A stretch of 64,000 nucleotides of DNA. Source: Agrococcus carbonis. Its GTDB lineage: Bacteria; Actinomycetota; Actinomycetes; Actinomycetales; Microbacteriaceae. The translations under genes were made by a program, and so were the position numbers. Under the pieces are notes generated by a model that saw nothing but the letters and a program-made list of their open reading frames with translations, had not been told where the DNA came from and ran no database searches. This document shows, piece by piece, positions 43,606 through 52,133 of the stretch. The stretch's first letter is position 1. The number at the start of each line of letters is the position of its first letter. The DNA lies in assembly GCF_900104705.1 (NCBI RefSeq), contig NZ_LT629734.1:868001-932000 (forward strand), written 5' to 3'.

Positions 43606-45231
43606 GTGACCGACGACACCGCGACTGACCGCACCGAGGCCGCCGGCGCCCCGGTCCCCCTCGCCACCACCGCCGAGCGCATCGCCGACCTGCGCGAGCG
43701 CCACCGCGAGGCGGTGACCGAGAAGGAGGCGCGCGCCAAGGAGAAGCAGGGCGCGAAGGGCAAGATGACCGCGCGCGAGCGCATCGAGCGCTTCGTCGAC
43801 CAGGGCTCGTTCGTCGAGTTCGACGCCTACGTGCGCCACCGCACGACCGCGTTCGGGATGGAGTCGAACCGACCGTTCGGCGATGCCGTGGTCACCGGCA
43901 TCGGCACCGTGCACGGGCGGCGCGTGGCCGTCTACGCGCAGGACTTCACGACCTTCGGGGGCTCGCTCGGCGAGGTGGCCGGCGAGAAGATCACGAAGAT
44001 CCAGGACTACGCGATGAAGGTCGGCGTGCCGATCGTCGGCATGCTCGACTCGGGCGGTGCGCGCATCCAGGAGGGCGTCGTGGCGCTCGGCAAGTACGGC
44101 GAGATCTTCAAGCGCAACACCGCCGCATCCGGCGTCATCCCGCAGATCTCGATCGTGATGGGCCCCGCCGCCGGCGGCGCGGTCTACTCCCCCGCGCTCA
44201 CCGACTTCGTCGTCATGGTCGACAAGTCGAGCCACATGTTCGTCACCGGGCCGGATGTCATCAAGACCGTCACGGGCGAGGAGGTCGGCTTCGAGGAGCT
44301 CGGCGGCGGCCGCGCCCACAACACCGTCTCCGGCGTGAGCCACTACCTGGCCGCCGACGAGGACGACGCGCTCGACTACGTGCGTGCGCTGCTGGCCTAT
44401 CTGCCCGACAACAACCAGTCGGAGGTGCCGGCGTACGACCACACCGCCGAGCGCGTGGTGAGCGACGCAGACCGGCGCCTCAACACGATCATCCCCGACT
44501 CGCCCAACCAGCCCTACGACGTGCTCGCGATCATCGAGACGCTCATGGACGACCGCGAGTTCCTCGAGGTGCAGCCGCTCTACGCGCCCAACATCGTGAT
44601 CGGCTTCGGCCGCCTCGAGGGCCGCACGATCGGCGTGATCGCCAACCAGCCCAACCAGATGGCCGGCACCCTCAACATCGAGGCGGGCGAGAAGGCCGCG
44701 CGCTTCGTGCGCTTCTGCGACGCGTTCTCGATCCCGATCCTCACCATCGTCGACGTGCCCGGCTACCTGCCCGGCACCGACCAGGAGTGGTCGGGCGTCA
44801 TCCGCCGCGGCGCGAAGCTGCTCTACGCCTACGCCGAGGCGACCGTGCCGATGGTGACCGTCATCACGCGCAAGGCGTACGGCGGCGCGTACATCGTCAT
44901 GGGCTCGAAGCAGCTCGGCGCCGACATCAACATCGCGTGGCCGTCGGCCGAGATCGCGGTCATGGGCGGCCAGGGCGCGGTCAACATCCTCTACCGCAAC
45001 GAGATCAAGCAGGCCGAGGCCGACGGGCACGACGTCGCCGAGGTGCGCTCGCGGCTCGCGAGCGAGTACACCTACAACGTGGCCTCGCCCTTCCTCGCCG
45101 CCGAGCGCGGCGAGCTCGACGGCATCATCGAGCCGGCCGAGACGCGCGTCATGATCACGCGGGCGTTCCGGGCGCTGCGCACCAAGCGGGTGCAGCGGCC
45201 CGAGCGCAAGCACGGCAACATCCCGATGTGA
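43606..45231 (+). CDS. accD: Acyl-CoA carboxylase beta subunit (carboxyltransferase)
   Basis: 541 residues, in the size range of AccD/PccB. It moves CO2 from carboxybiotin to acetyl- or propionyl-CoA. There are two crotonase-like halves. The first carries GKMTARERIERFVDQGSFVE and GMLDSGGARIQEGVVAL with oxyanion glycines SIVMGPAAGGAVYSPAL. The second carries VIANQPNQMAGTLNIEAGEK, TIVDVPGYLPGTDQEWSG, RKAYGGAYIVM and SAEIAVMGGQGAVNILY. The position beside birA and accE matches mycobacterial accD5. The GTG start is supported by TAGAGT 8 nt upstream. Acetyl versus propionyl preference cannot be fixed here. Confidence 0.93.
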   Translation: MTDDTATDRTEAAGAPVPLATTAERIADLRERHREAVTEKEARAKEKQGAKGKMTARERIERFVDQGSFVEFDAYVRHRTTAFGMESNRPFGDAVVTGIGTVHGRRVAVYAQDFTTFGGSLGEVAGEKITKIQDYAMKVGVPIVGMLDSGGARIQEGVVALGKYGEIFKRNTAASGVIPQISIVMGPAAGGAVYSPALTDFVVMVDKSSHMFVTGPDVIKTVTGEEVGFEELGGGRAHNTVSGVSHYLAADEDDALDYVRALLAYLPDNNQSEVPAYDHTAERVVSDADRRLNTIIPDSPNQPYDVLAIIETLMDDREFLEVQPLYAPNIVIGFGRLEGRTIGVIANQPNQMAGTLNIEAGEKAARFVRFCDAFSIPILTIVDVPGYLPGTDQEWSGVIRRGAKLLYAYAEATVPMVTVITRKAYGGAYIVMGSKQLGADINIAWPSAEIAVMGGQGAVNILYRNEIKQAEADGHDVAEVRSRLASEYTYNVASPFLAAERGELDGIIEPAETRVMITRAFRALRTKRVQRPERKHGNIPM

Positions 45232-45241
45232 CGGAGCGGCC

Positions 45242-45460
45242 GTGACCGATCAGCACCCCGCGTCCCCCGACGCATCCGAGCCCCTCATGCGCGTCGTGGG
45301 CGGCTCGCCCACGCCCGAGGAGGCCGCCGCGGTCGAGGCCGTGCTCGTCGGCCTGGCCGACGAATGGGCCGAGACGAAGCACCGACGCGTGCTCGACACC
45401 GAGAGCGAGTGGCAGTCGAAGGCGCGCACCCCGAGCGGGCATCGCTGGCAGCAGGACTGA
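45242..45460 (+). CDS. accE: Acyl-CoA carboxylase epsilon subunit
   Basis: 72 residues. It carries the AccE/PccE motif LMRVVGGSPTPEEAAAVEAV followed by a short helical stretch and WQSKARTPSGHRW. These small subunits stabilise and activate the actinomycete alpha-beta carboxylase complex. GTG start 10 nt after the accD stop, so it is co-transcribed. Confidence 0.9.
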   Translation: MTDQHPASPDASEPLMRVVGGSPTPEEAAAVEAVLVGLADEWAETKHRRVLDTESEWQSKARTPSGHRWQQD

Positions 45461-45473
45461 GCCGCAGCCGCGG

Positions 45474-45488
45474 GCGGCGAGGCGCCGC
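45474..45488. terminator. Short GC hairpin between accE and the acyltransferase gene
   Basis: GCGGCG-AGG-CGCCGC, a 6-bp stem, 14 nt after the accE stop in a convergent gap. Confidence 0.3.
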
Positions 45489-45500
45489 GCGGGAGCCGCG

Positions 45501-47600
45501 TCAGACGCCGACGAGCGGCCGCAGCTCGCCCGCCACGAGTGACGAGAGCAGCAGCGAGTAGGCGCTCCCCATGTGGCGCTGGTCGGCGAAGACCGGCACG
45601 CCCTCGACGATGAGCGGGCAGCTCCGCGCCTCGACGTCGCAGAACCAGCGCAGCGTGTCGATCGAGTGCGCGCCCATCGCGGCGTAGGCGGCGCCGAGCT
45701 GGTCGTGGCGATCGACGCGCTCCTGCGAGAGCGGCATGGCGCACAGCTCGCCCGACAGGTGGTCGCGCGACTCCTCGAAGCACGCGGAGTCCCCCGTGCC
45801 GTACCACCACGGCGGGGCGTCGAGCCACGCGACCTGCGCGCCGCTGCGCTGGAGCGCCCGCACGTGCTCCTCGCCGCCGGCCGCGAGCTGCGTGCCGACA
45901 TCCGGCTCGTCGCCGAACTCGGGGCCGACCCACCAGCCGCCGTAGCTGATGAGCACGAGCTCGGGCCGCTCCTGCTCGGCGAGCTCGAGCACCCACGGGA
46001 TGTGCGCGCGGCACGGGTCGCGGTGCTCGGCCTCGACGTGCCGATCCACGATCGGCGCGTCGGTGAACTGGCAGTTCTCGCGGCCCAGCAGCGTGACGTT
46101 CGCGACGTCGCCGAGCGCGGTGCGCACCGCTGGCGCCCACGTCACCGCGTGCGAGTCCCCGACGATCCAGACGTCGAGCGACGACGGCGAGACGGCGGGG
46201 TAGGTGCACTGCGCGACCTCGGAGCGGTCGACGGTGGCGCAGCCGTCGTCGACCCACTCGCTCTGGCGGCCGTCGACGTTGAGCGCCATGCCCTCGCCCA
46301 TCGCCTGGTGCTCGGACGCGGCGTGGTCGAGCCAGCGCGAGAGCTGCTGCTCGCTCGGCGCGATGACCGCGCCGGCGGTGGCTTCGGCGAGCGCGCGCTC
46401 GCGCATGGCGGGCGCGACGAGCGTGCCGACGAGCGCGACGACCGCGACGACCGGCAGCGACACCTCGAGCGCGAGGCGTCCGACGCGGGCGAACCCGTCG
46501 CGCGCTGCGGCGACCGCCGCGATGAGCCGGAACGACAGCCACGACAGCAGCATCGCGCCGCCGATGATCAAGGCGCCCTCGACCGCGTTGATCACCTCGC
46601 CGCGCTGCGGGAAGAGCAGCTGGTACACCTTCAGCAGCGGCCAGTGCCAGAGGTAGACGCCGTACGAGATGCCGCCGATCCACACGAGCGGCCGCCAGCG
46701 CAGGAGGCTGCCGGCGGGGCCAGGGAGCGGTTCGCCCGAACCGGCCACGAGGATCAGCAGCGCGCCCGCGACCGGATACAGCGTCACGAGGCCGGGCTGC
46801 GGCCACTCGGTCGGCAGGAGCCCGGCGGTCAGCACCATGGCCACACCGACGACCCCCATCACGGCGCGGACGACGCGTCCGAGCGGGAGGCGGGCGAGCG
46901 TGAGCGCCACGACACCGCCGAGCGAGAGCTCCCACAGCCGCGCCCACGTGTCGAAGTAGGCGTGCGCCGGGTCGACGACCACGCGCCACTGCGCGTAGGC
47001 GAACGAGGCGACGGTCGCGGCCGCGAGCGTGACAGCGGCGATGCGCACGACGCTCCAGCGGCGGATGGTCGCGGCCGCGACGCCCAGGAGCGCGAACACG
47101 ACGATCAGCGTAAGGGTCACCTGCCCCTGGGCGGACATCGCCCAGAAGTGCTGGAACGCCGACTTGTCGTGGCCCGCGGCGACGTAGTCGGTGGCGTCGG
47201 CCGCGAGGCGCCAGTTCTCCCAGTAGGTGGCGGAGGCGAAGACGTCGACGATCGTGCGCTGCGCGGAGAGCGGCGTACCGAGCGCCAGCAGGAGGCCGCC
47301 GACCACGACGAGCACGATCGCGGCCATCGGGAACAGCCGCCTGGCCTGCCGTCGGATCCCGCCCCACACGTCGACGCGCCCCGAGCGCTCGAGCTCTCCC
47401 GCGAGGCTGTGCACGAGCAGGAAGCCGCCGATCGCGAAGAACACGTCGACGCCGCCCGAGACGGTGCCGAACCACACGTGGTAGCTCGCGACGAGCAGCG
47501 ACGCGATGGCGCGGAGGCCCTGGATGTCGGCCCGCCGGCGCCGCGCGGGGACGGACGCCGCGCGGGCGGCGGACGGCGCGACGCGGGTGTCACTGGTCAT
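45501..47600 (-). CDS. OafA-type acyltransferase with SGNH domain
   Basis: 699 residues. The membrane Acyl_transf_3 half has the opening RRRRADIQGLRAIASLLVAS, the active-site His in SYHVWFGTVSGGVDVFFAIG and GISYGVYLWHWPLLK near the last helices. The C-terminal SGNH half has VWIVGDSHAVTWAP (Ser) and DQRHMGSAYSLLLS (Asp-His). The motif that usually reads YWSLSVEEQF is HFWAMSAQGQV here, lacking the Glu pair seen in the copy at 18282. It probably O-acetylates an envelope glycan. ATG at 47600 follows AGAGAGG. Confidence 0.88.
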   Translation of the reverse strand: MTSDTRVAPSAARAASVPARRRRADIQGLRAIASLLVASYHVWFGTVSGGVDVFFAIGGFLLVHSLAGELERSGRVDVWGGIRRQARRLFPMAAIVLVVVGGLLLALGTPLSAQRTIVDVFASATYWENWRLAADATDYVAAGHDKSAFQHFWAMSAQGQVTLTLIVVFALLGVAAATIRRWSVVRIAAVTLAAATVASFAYAQWRVVVDPAHAYFDTWARLWELSLGGVVALTLARLPLGRVVRAVMGVVGVAMVLTAGLLPTEWPQPGLVTLYPVAGALLILVAGSGEPLPGPAGSLLRWRPLVWIGGISYGVYLWHWPLLKVYQLLFPQRGEVINAVEGALIIGGAMLLSWLSFRLIAAVAAARDGFARVGRLALEVSLPVVAVVALVGTLVAPAMRERALAEATAGAVIAPSEQQLSRWLDHAASEHQAMGEGMALNVDGRQSEWVDDGCATVDRSEVAQCTYPAVSPSSLDVWIVGDSHAVTWAPAVRTALGDVANVTLLGRENCQFTDAPIVDRHVEAEHRDPCRAHIPWVLELAEQERPELVLISYGGWWVGPEFGDEPDVGTQLAAGGEEHVRALQRSGAQVAWLDAPPWWYGTGDSACFEESRDHLSGELCAMPLSQERVDRHDQLGAAYAAMGAHSIDTLRWFCDVEARSCPLIVEGVPVFADQRHMGSAYSLLLSSLVAGELRPLVGV

Positions 47601-47683
47601 GGACGGCCTCTCTCGCGCGCACGGGTCGCGCCGACGGGGAAGATTCCTCATGGCGGAAGCCCGCGTCGCTGCGAGGCCCTCGA

Positions 47684-47699
47684 GGGCATGCGCATGCCC
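47684..47699. promoter_or_regulatory. 16-bp palindrome GGGCATGCGCATGCCC
   Basis: Perfect inverted repeat in the 242-bp gap between the divergent acyltransferase and topoisomerase genes. It is about 85-100 nt upstream of the acyltransferase ATG, a possible operator. Confidence 0.4.
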
Positions 47700-47730
47700 G
47701 CGGCTCCAGGGGCTCGCGGTGAGCGCAGCA

Positions 47731-47754
47731 GCGCGTCGCCGAGCGGCGACGCGC
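47731..47754. other. 10-bp perfect stem-loop in the divergent gap
   Basis: GCGCGTCGCC-GAGC-GGCGACGCGC. Both neighbouring genes point away from it, so it is not a simple terminator; it may be a regulatory structure or a relic. Confidence 0.4.
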
Positions 47755-47830
47755 ACCGCCCAGCCTACCGTCCCCGCCGCCGCGCCCTGCGCCCCCGCGG
47801 CCGTCTCGGCTGCTTCACGAGCGCGCTCGC

Positions 47831-47836
47831 TAGCAT
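47831..47836 (+). promoter_or_regulatory. -10 hexamer TAGCAT, leaderless start
   Basis: Six nt before the topoisomerase ATG at 47843. Confidence 0.5.
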
Positions 47837-47842
47837 CCCCGC

Positions 47843-48805
47843 ATGGTGAGGCTGCGCCGGGCGAACCCCGGGTCGGATGCGGGCATCCGGCGTCGCCGCG
47901 CGGGTCGCGGCTGGTCCTACAGGCACGACGGCGGGCGCGCCGTCTCGGCCGCCGACCGCGAGCGCGCGGAGTCGCTCGCGGTGCCGCCCGCGTGGCGCGA
48001 CGTCTGGATCGCGGCCGACCCGCTCGCGCACATCCAGGCGATCGGGGTCGACGACGCGGGGCGCACGCAGTACCGGTACCACCCCGACTGGCGCGAGCGG
48101 CGCGACCGCGCGAAGCACGAGCGCGCGCTCGACCTCGCCGAGGCGCTGCCGGCGATGCGCCGCCGGGTGACGCGCGAGCTCGCCCTCGAGGGCCTGCCGC
48201 GCGAGCGCGTGCTCGCCGCTGCGCTGCGGATGCTCGACACCGTCGCCATCCGTGCGGGCGGCGACGCGTACGCGGAGCAGCGGGGATCGCGCGGGCTCAT
48301 GACGCTGCTGTGCCGGCACGCGACCGTCTCGGGCGACGTCGTGCGGCTGCGGTTCCCCGCGAAGTCGGGGCAGCGCTTCGACGTGACGATCGACGACGCC
48401 GAGCTCGCGCGCTGCATCGAGGAGCTGCGCGAGGGCCGCTCGGGCCGCTCGCGGCTGCTGGCCTGGCGCGACGAGCAGGGCTTCCACCCGCTGCGCGACG
48501 TCGACCTCAACGAGGCGGTGCGGCAGGCCACGGGCGGCGAGTTCACGGCGAAGGACTTCCGCACGCTGCACGGCACGATCGTCGCGGCCGTCGCGCTCGC
48601 GCGCGCCCGTGACATCGGCACCCAGACGGCGAGGCGGAAGGCGGAGCGCGAGGCGGTCGCCGAGGTCGCAGAGGCGCTCGGCAACACCCCGTCGGTCGCT
48701 CGCGCGAGCTACATCGACCCCGAGGTGTTCGCGCGCTTCGAGGCGGGCGCGACGATCGGGCTGCGCGGCTCGCGCGAGCGCGCGCTGCTCGATCTGCTGC
48801 GGTAG
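47843..48805 (+). CDS. DNA topoisomerase IB
   Basis: 320 residues, poxvirus-like bacterial type IB enzyme. It nicks one strand through a 3'-phosphotyrosine link and relaxes supercoils. VPPAWRDVWIAADPLAHIQA and TQYRYHPDWRERRD form the N-domain. LRFPAKSGQRFDVTI, KDFRTLHGTIVAA and NTPSVARASYIDP carry the catalytic Lys, Arg and His, and the nucleophile is Y290. It is an accessory topoisomerase found patchily in actinomycetes. Leaderless ATG at 47843. Confidence 0.93.
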   Translation: MVRLRRANPGSDAGIRRRRAGRGWSYRHDGGRAVSAADRERAESLAVPPAWRDVWIAADPLAHIQAIGVDDAGRTQYRYHPDWRERRDRAKHERALDLAEALPAMRRRVTRELALEGLPRERVLAAALRMLDTVAIRAGGDAYAEQRGSRGLMTLLCRHATVSGDVVRLRFPAKSGQRFDVTIDDAELARCIEELREGRSGRSRLLAWRDEQGFHPLRDVDLNEAVRQATGGEFTAKDFRTLHGTIVAAVALARARDIGTQTARRKAEREAVAEVAEALGNTPSVARASYIDPEVFARFEAGATIGLRGSRERALLDLLR

Positions 48806-48823
48806 CGGCGGCGACACGGCTCC

Positions 48824-48861
48824 GCGGGCGCAACGGTGCGCGGGCGCGCCGGTGCGCCCGC
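48824..48861 (+). terminator. Hairpin after the topoisomerase gene
   Basis: GCGGGCGCA pairs with TGCGCCCGC across a 20-nt GC-rich loop. It lies 19 nt after the stop and before the promoter of the FAD monooxygenase gene. Confidence 0.4.
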
Positions 48862-48893
48862 AACCGGCACCGCGCTCGCCCAGCCGGAGCGGC

Positions 48894-48899
48894 TAGCGT
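48894..48899 (+). promoter_or_regulatory. -10 hexamer TAGCGT, leaderless start
   Basis: Six nt before the FAD monooxygenase ATG at 48906. Confidence 0.5.
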
Positions 48900-48905
48900 C
48901 GCCCT

Positions 48906-50045
48906 ATGCACGCGATCGTCTCGGGCGCCGGCGTGGCCGGCCTCGCGCTGGCGGGGCGCCTCGCGCTCGACGGCTGGACGGTCGAGGTCGTCGAGCGCGC
49001 GACCGCGCCCCGCGCATCCGGCTACCTCATCGACCTCTTCGGCGCGGGCTACGACGCGGCGGAGCGGCTGGGGCTGCTGCCGGCGCTGCGGGCGCGCGCC
49101 GAGTCGTTCGACGAGCTGCGCAGCGTCGACGAGAGCGGCCGCGTGCGGGGCCGGCTGCCGATCGCGCGGGTCGAGCAGGCGACGGCGGGACGGTGGCTCA
49201 CGATCCTGCGCCCCCGCATCGTCGAGGCGCTCGCCGAGGCGCTGCCCGAGGGCGTGCGGATGCGGTGGGGCGCCCGGGTCGAGCACGTGCACGACGACGG
49301 GGCGCGCGCGCAGGTGCTGCTGAGCGACGGCGAGCGGCTCGACGCCGACCTGCTCGTGGGCGCCGACGGCATCGGCTCGCGCGTGCGGCAGCTCGTGTGG
49401 GGGCCGCACGAGCGCTACGTGCGCCCCGTCGCCGACCTGCTCGCGGTCGCGTGGATCGGCGACGACCCCGGGCTCAACGCCGACCTCGAGGGCATGGTCG
49501 CGATGCAGGTCGAGCTCGACCGCCAGCTCATGGTCGCGCCGCTCGGCGAGCGCGGGGTGACCGGATTCGCGGTGCTGCGGGGCGTGGATGCCTCGCGCGC
49601 GCGGCGGGCGGTGCAGGAGCTCGGCGTGCTCGGGCGCAGGGCCGTGCGCAGCGCGCGCGACCCCTACGTCGACGAGGTCGCGCAGACGATCGTCGACGAC
49701 TGGGTGCGGGGCCGCGCGGTGCTGCTCGGCGACGCGTGCGCGGCGGTCTCGCCGGTCGCGGGTCAGGGCGCCTCGCTCGCGATCGCGGGGGCCGAGCGGC
49801 TCGCCGAGGAGCTCGCCTTCGCCCGGCACCCGAGCGACGTGGCTGCGGGGCTCGCCGCCTACGAGCGCGACTGGCGCCCGGTGATCGACCGCGAGCAGGC
49901 GCGCGGGCGCCGTGCGCAGGCGGCCTTCGCGCCGCACACGCGGATCGAGCTCGAGGCGCAGCGGGCGATGTGGCGCGCGGCGGCACTGCCCGGCGTCGCG
50001 CAGCTCGTCGCGCGCGCGGCGGGCGGCGTGTCGAAGGCCCGCTGA
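48906..50045 (+). CDS. FAD-dependent monooxygenase (PHBH/UbiH-like)
   Basis: 379 residues. It is a class A flavoprotein hydroxylase with the N-terminal dinucleotide motif AIVSGAGVAGLALAGRLAL, the middle DG motif LLVGADGIGSRVRQLV and the FAD ribose motif AVLLGDACAAVSPVAGQGAS. It would use NAD(P)H and O2 on an aromatic or polycyclic substrate. The substrate is unknown and no pathway genes are near. The C-terminal end faces the DinB-like gene, with 10 nt between stops. Confidence 0.85.
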   Translation: MHAIVSGAGVAGLALAGRLALDGWTVEVVERATAPRASGYLIDLFGAGYDAAERLGLLPALRARAESFDELRSVDESGRVRGRLPIARVEQATAGRWLTILRPRIVEALAEALPEGVRMRWGARVEHVHDDGARAQVLLSDGERLDADLLVGADGIGSRVRQLVWGPHERYVRPVADLLAVAWIGDDPGLNADLEGMVAMQVELDRQLMVAPLGERGVTGFAVLRGVDASRARRAVQELGVLGRRAVRSARDPYVDEVAQTIVDDWVRGRAVLLGDACAAVSPVAGQGASLAIAGAERLAEELAFARHPSDVAAGLAAYERDWRPVIDREQARGRRAQAAFAPHTRIELEAQRAMWRAAALPGVAQLVARAAGGVSKAR

Positions 50046-50055
50046 GCCCGATCGC

Positions 50056-50505
50056 TCAGGCGGGCTCGTCGAGCGCGTACTGCCGCTGCCACGACTCGGG
50101 CCGCGCGATGCCGAGCCCGTAGAGGTATCGGATGAGCTGGCCGTGGTGCTGCGTCTCGTGCTCAAGCAGCGCGAGCGCATAGCGGTGGTCGTCGTCGGTC
50201 TCGAGCTCGCGCAGCCACGCCGCGACGTCGGCGGCCGTCTGCTCGAGCGCGGCGCGCACCGCGTCGGCGTCGGTGGTGCGCTCGGGCTCGACCGGGCTCG
50301 TGAAGCCCTGCCACTCCCGCGCCCGGGCTGCGCGCGGATAGCTCTCGCGGGCGCCGAGCACGCACCACAGCTGCCCGCCGATGGTGTTCGACGGCAGTGT
50401 CGCGAGGCGCGAGCCCAGCTGCTCGGGCGTCAGCTGCTCGACGAGGTCGAGCCAGAGGCGGTCGGCGCGCGCGAAGCGCTCGTGCAGCAGGTCGGCGATG
50501 GCCAT
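50056..50505 (-). CDS. DinB-like (DinB_2 superfamily) protein
   Basis: 149 residues, a four-helix metal-binding fold. The C-terminal HETQHHGQLIRYLYGLG supplies the conserved His pair, and the N-terminal NTIGGQLWCVLGARESY the preceding helix. Members include thiol-dependent transferases and proteins of unknown role. ATG at 50505 is 6 nt after TAGCAT. Confidence 0.8.
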   Translation of the reverse strand: MAIADLLHERFARADRLWLDLVEQLTPEQLGSRLATLPSNTIGGQLWCVLGARESYPRAARAREWQGFTSPVEPERTTDADAVRAALEQTAADVAAWLRELETDDDHRYALALLEHETQHHGQLIRYLYGLGIARPESWQRQYALDEPA

Positions 50506-50511
50506 TGCCGG

Positions 50512-50517
50512 ATGCTA
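50512..50517 (-). promoter_or_regulatory. -10 hexamer TAGCAT, leaderless start
   Basis: Six nt before the DinB-like ATG at 50505. Confidence 0.5.
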
Positions 50518-50567
50518 CGCGGCGCGGGCACGGAGGCGCCAGCGCCGCTCAACGCCGACGCTCTCCC

Positions 50568-50719
50568 GCTCAGCGACGGAAGGACGCCACCGCTTCGATG
50601 TGGTGGGTGTGCGCGGTGGAGCTCAGCGACGGAAGGACGCCACCGCTTCGATGTGGTGGGTGTGCGCGGTGGAGCTCAGCGACGGAAGGACGCCACCGCT
50701 TCGATGTGGTGGGTGTGCG
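50568..50719. repeat. Three tandem copies of the 3' end of the RNA methyltransferase gene
   Basis: A 53-bp unit starts at 50568, 50621 and 50674. The first two copies are complete and identical as read; the third is the native gene end and matches for its first 46 nt. Each copy carries the reverse-strand codons for THHIEAVASFRR and the stop. The extra copies lie downstream of the real stop, between the methyltransferase and the DinB-like promoter. Confidence 0.9.
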
Positions 50720-51956
50720 GAAACAGGTCGAACGCCTCGAGCGACTCGATCTCCCAGCCGCGCTCGCCGAGCAGCTTCGCGTCGCGCGCGAGCGCCACCG
50801 GGTCGCACGCGACGTAGACGATCTGCGCGGGCTCGAGGCCCACGACCTCCTCGACGACGTCGCGCCCGGCGCCGGCGCGCGGCGGGTCGAGCACGATGAG
50901 CCCGCGCGCGAGCCGCTCGCGCTCCGAGGCGCTCGCGCGCTTCGCGAGCTCGCGCAGCCAGCGGTCGACGCGGCCGGTCTCGGCGCTCGCACCGATCCAC
51001 TCGGCGAGGTTCTCCGAGGCGTGGTCGGTCGCGACCTCGTCGGCCTCGACGCTCGTGATCCGCGTACGCTCCCCCAGCGCTTCCGCGATCGTCGCGGCGA
51101 AGAGCCCCACACCGCCGTAGAGGTCGAGCGACCAGCCCGCGGGGTCGACGCGGCCCGTGTCGATGACCCGCCGCACCGCGTCCGTCAGCACACCCGCCGC
51201 TTCGCGGTGCACCTGCCAGAAGCCGGCCCGGTCGAGCTGGAACTCGCGGTCGCCGACCGTCTCGACGATCGTGTCGGTGCGGCCGCGCGCGGGCTCGCCC
51301 TCCATCGCGATCACGTCGACCTCGCCCTCGCCCCACTCGACGTAGTCGACCGCCGTGACGCCAGGGAGCCGCTGGTCGAGCTGCGCCGAGCGCCGGATGC
51401 CCTCGGTCGCGAGCGGCAGGTCGGTGACCGGCACCACCTCGTGGCTGCGCGGCGCGAACGGGCCCTGGCGGCCGCGATCGTCGACGTGCAGGCGCACGCG
51501 CGTGCGCCAGCCGAGGCCGCCGCGCTCGTCGTCGCCGGGCGCCGCGGCGACCGGCACCTCGCGGGTGATGCCGCCGGTGCGCTCGAGCGCGTCCTCGATG
51601 ACGCGCTGCTTGAGCTGCCGCTGGCGCGGCAGCGCGATGTGGCCGAATTCGGCGCCGCCGGCGCGCTCGGCCGGCTTGCGGTCGATCGCCGCCTCGGGCC
51701 AGATGTGGTCGACGCGATCGGCGCTCGCCTCGACGACCTCCAGGGCGACCGCGGCGGCGTACGACTTCTTGACGTCGACGATCTGCGCGCGCACGGTCTC
51801 GCCCGGCATCGTGTCGGGCACGAACACGACGCGACCGCGCTCGCCGTCGCCGGCGCCGTACCGGCCGACGAAGCGCCCGCCGTGGGCGACGTTGTCGATC
51901 GTGAGCTCGACGATCTGGCCGGTGCGGAGGTCCCCGTGGGGCGTGGGTGCGGGCAT
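50676..51956 (-). CDS. TRAM-domain class I SAM RNA methyltransferase (TrmA/RlmD-like)
   Basis: 426 residues. An N-terminal TRAM RNA-binding domain (GQIVELTIDNVAHGGRFVGR to about residue 65) precedes a m5U-methyltransferase core: SLDLYGGVGLFAATIAEALG for SAM, LIVLDPPRAGAGRDVVEEV, VYVACDPVALARD with the nucleophilic Cys, and the final FPHTHHIEAVA. It lacks the CGGC iron-sulfur cysteines of RlmD; GGAEFGHI stands there, as is usual in actinomycetes. The target uridine, in rRNA or tRNA, is unknown. ATG at 51956, 6 nt after GAGGAT. Its last 46 nt are triplicated downstream. Confidence 0.88.
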   Translation of the reverse strand: MPAPTPHGDLRTGQIVELTIDNVAHGGRFVGRYGAGDGERGRVVFVPDTMPGETVRAQIVDVKKSYAAAVALEVVEASADRVDHIWPEAAIDRKPAERAGGAEFGHIALPRQRQLKQRVIEDALERTGGITREVPVAAAPGDDERGGLGWRTRVRLHVDDRGRQGPFAPRSHEVVPVTDLPLATEGIRRSAQLDQRLPGVTAVDYVEWGEGEVDVIAMEGEPARGRTDTIVETVGDREFQLDRAGFWQVHREAAGVLTDAVRRVIDTGRVDPAGWSLDLYGGVGLFAATIAEALGERTRITSVEADEVATDHASENLAEWIGASAETGRVDRWLRELAKRASASERERLARGLIVLDPPRAGAGRDVVEEVVGLEPAQIVYVACDPVALARDAKLLGERGWEIESLEAFDLFPHTHHIEAVASFRR

Positions 51957-51962
51957 GCCTCC

Positions 51963-51968
51963 ATCCTC
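51963..51968 (-). promoter_or_regulatory. Possible -10 (GAGGAT), leaderless start
   Basis: Six nt before the methyltransferase ATG. The same variant precedes maf on the other strand. Confidence 0.35.
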
Positions 51969-52121
51969 GCATCCGCCGGTCGCGCACGTCGGCCACAGCG
52001 GAAGGTCGGCCTGAGCGCGCAGCCGACCGCGCATGGCGAGCCGGCACCTCGCTCCGGCCCATCGAGCGCGCGCCGCCGCTCGCGCGCGTCCCGGGCAGCA
52101 CGCGAGTCGGCGCACGGGTGC

Positions 52122-52127
52122 GAGGAT
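52122..52127 (+). promoter_or_regulatory. Possible -10 (GAGGAT), leaderless start
   Basis: Six nt before the maf GTG at 52134. Confidence 0.35.
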
Positions 52128-52133
52128 CGTCGG

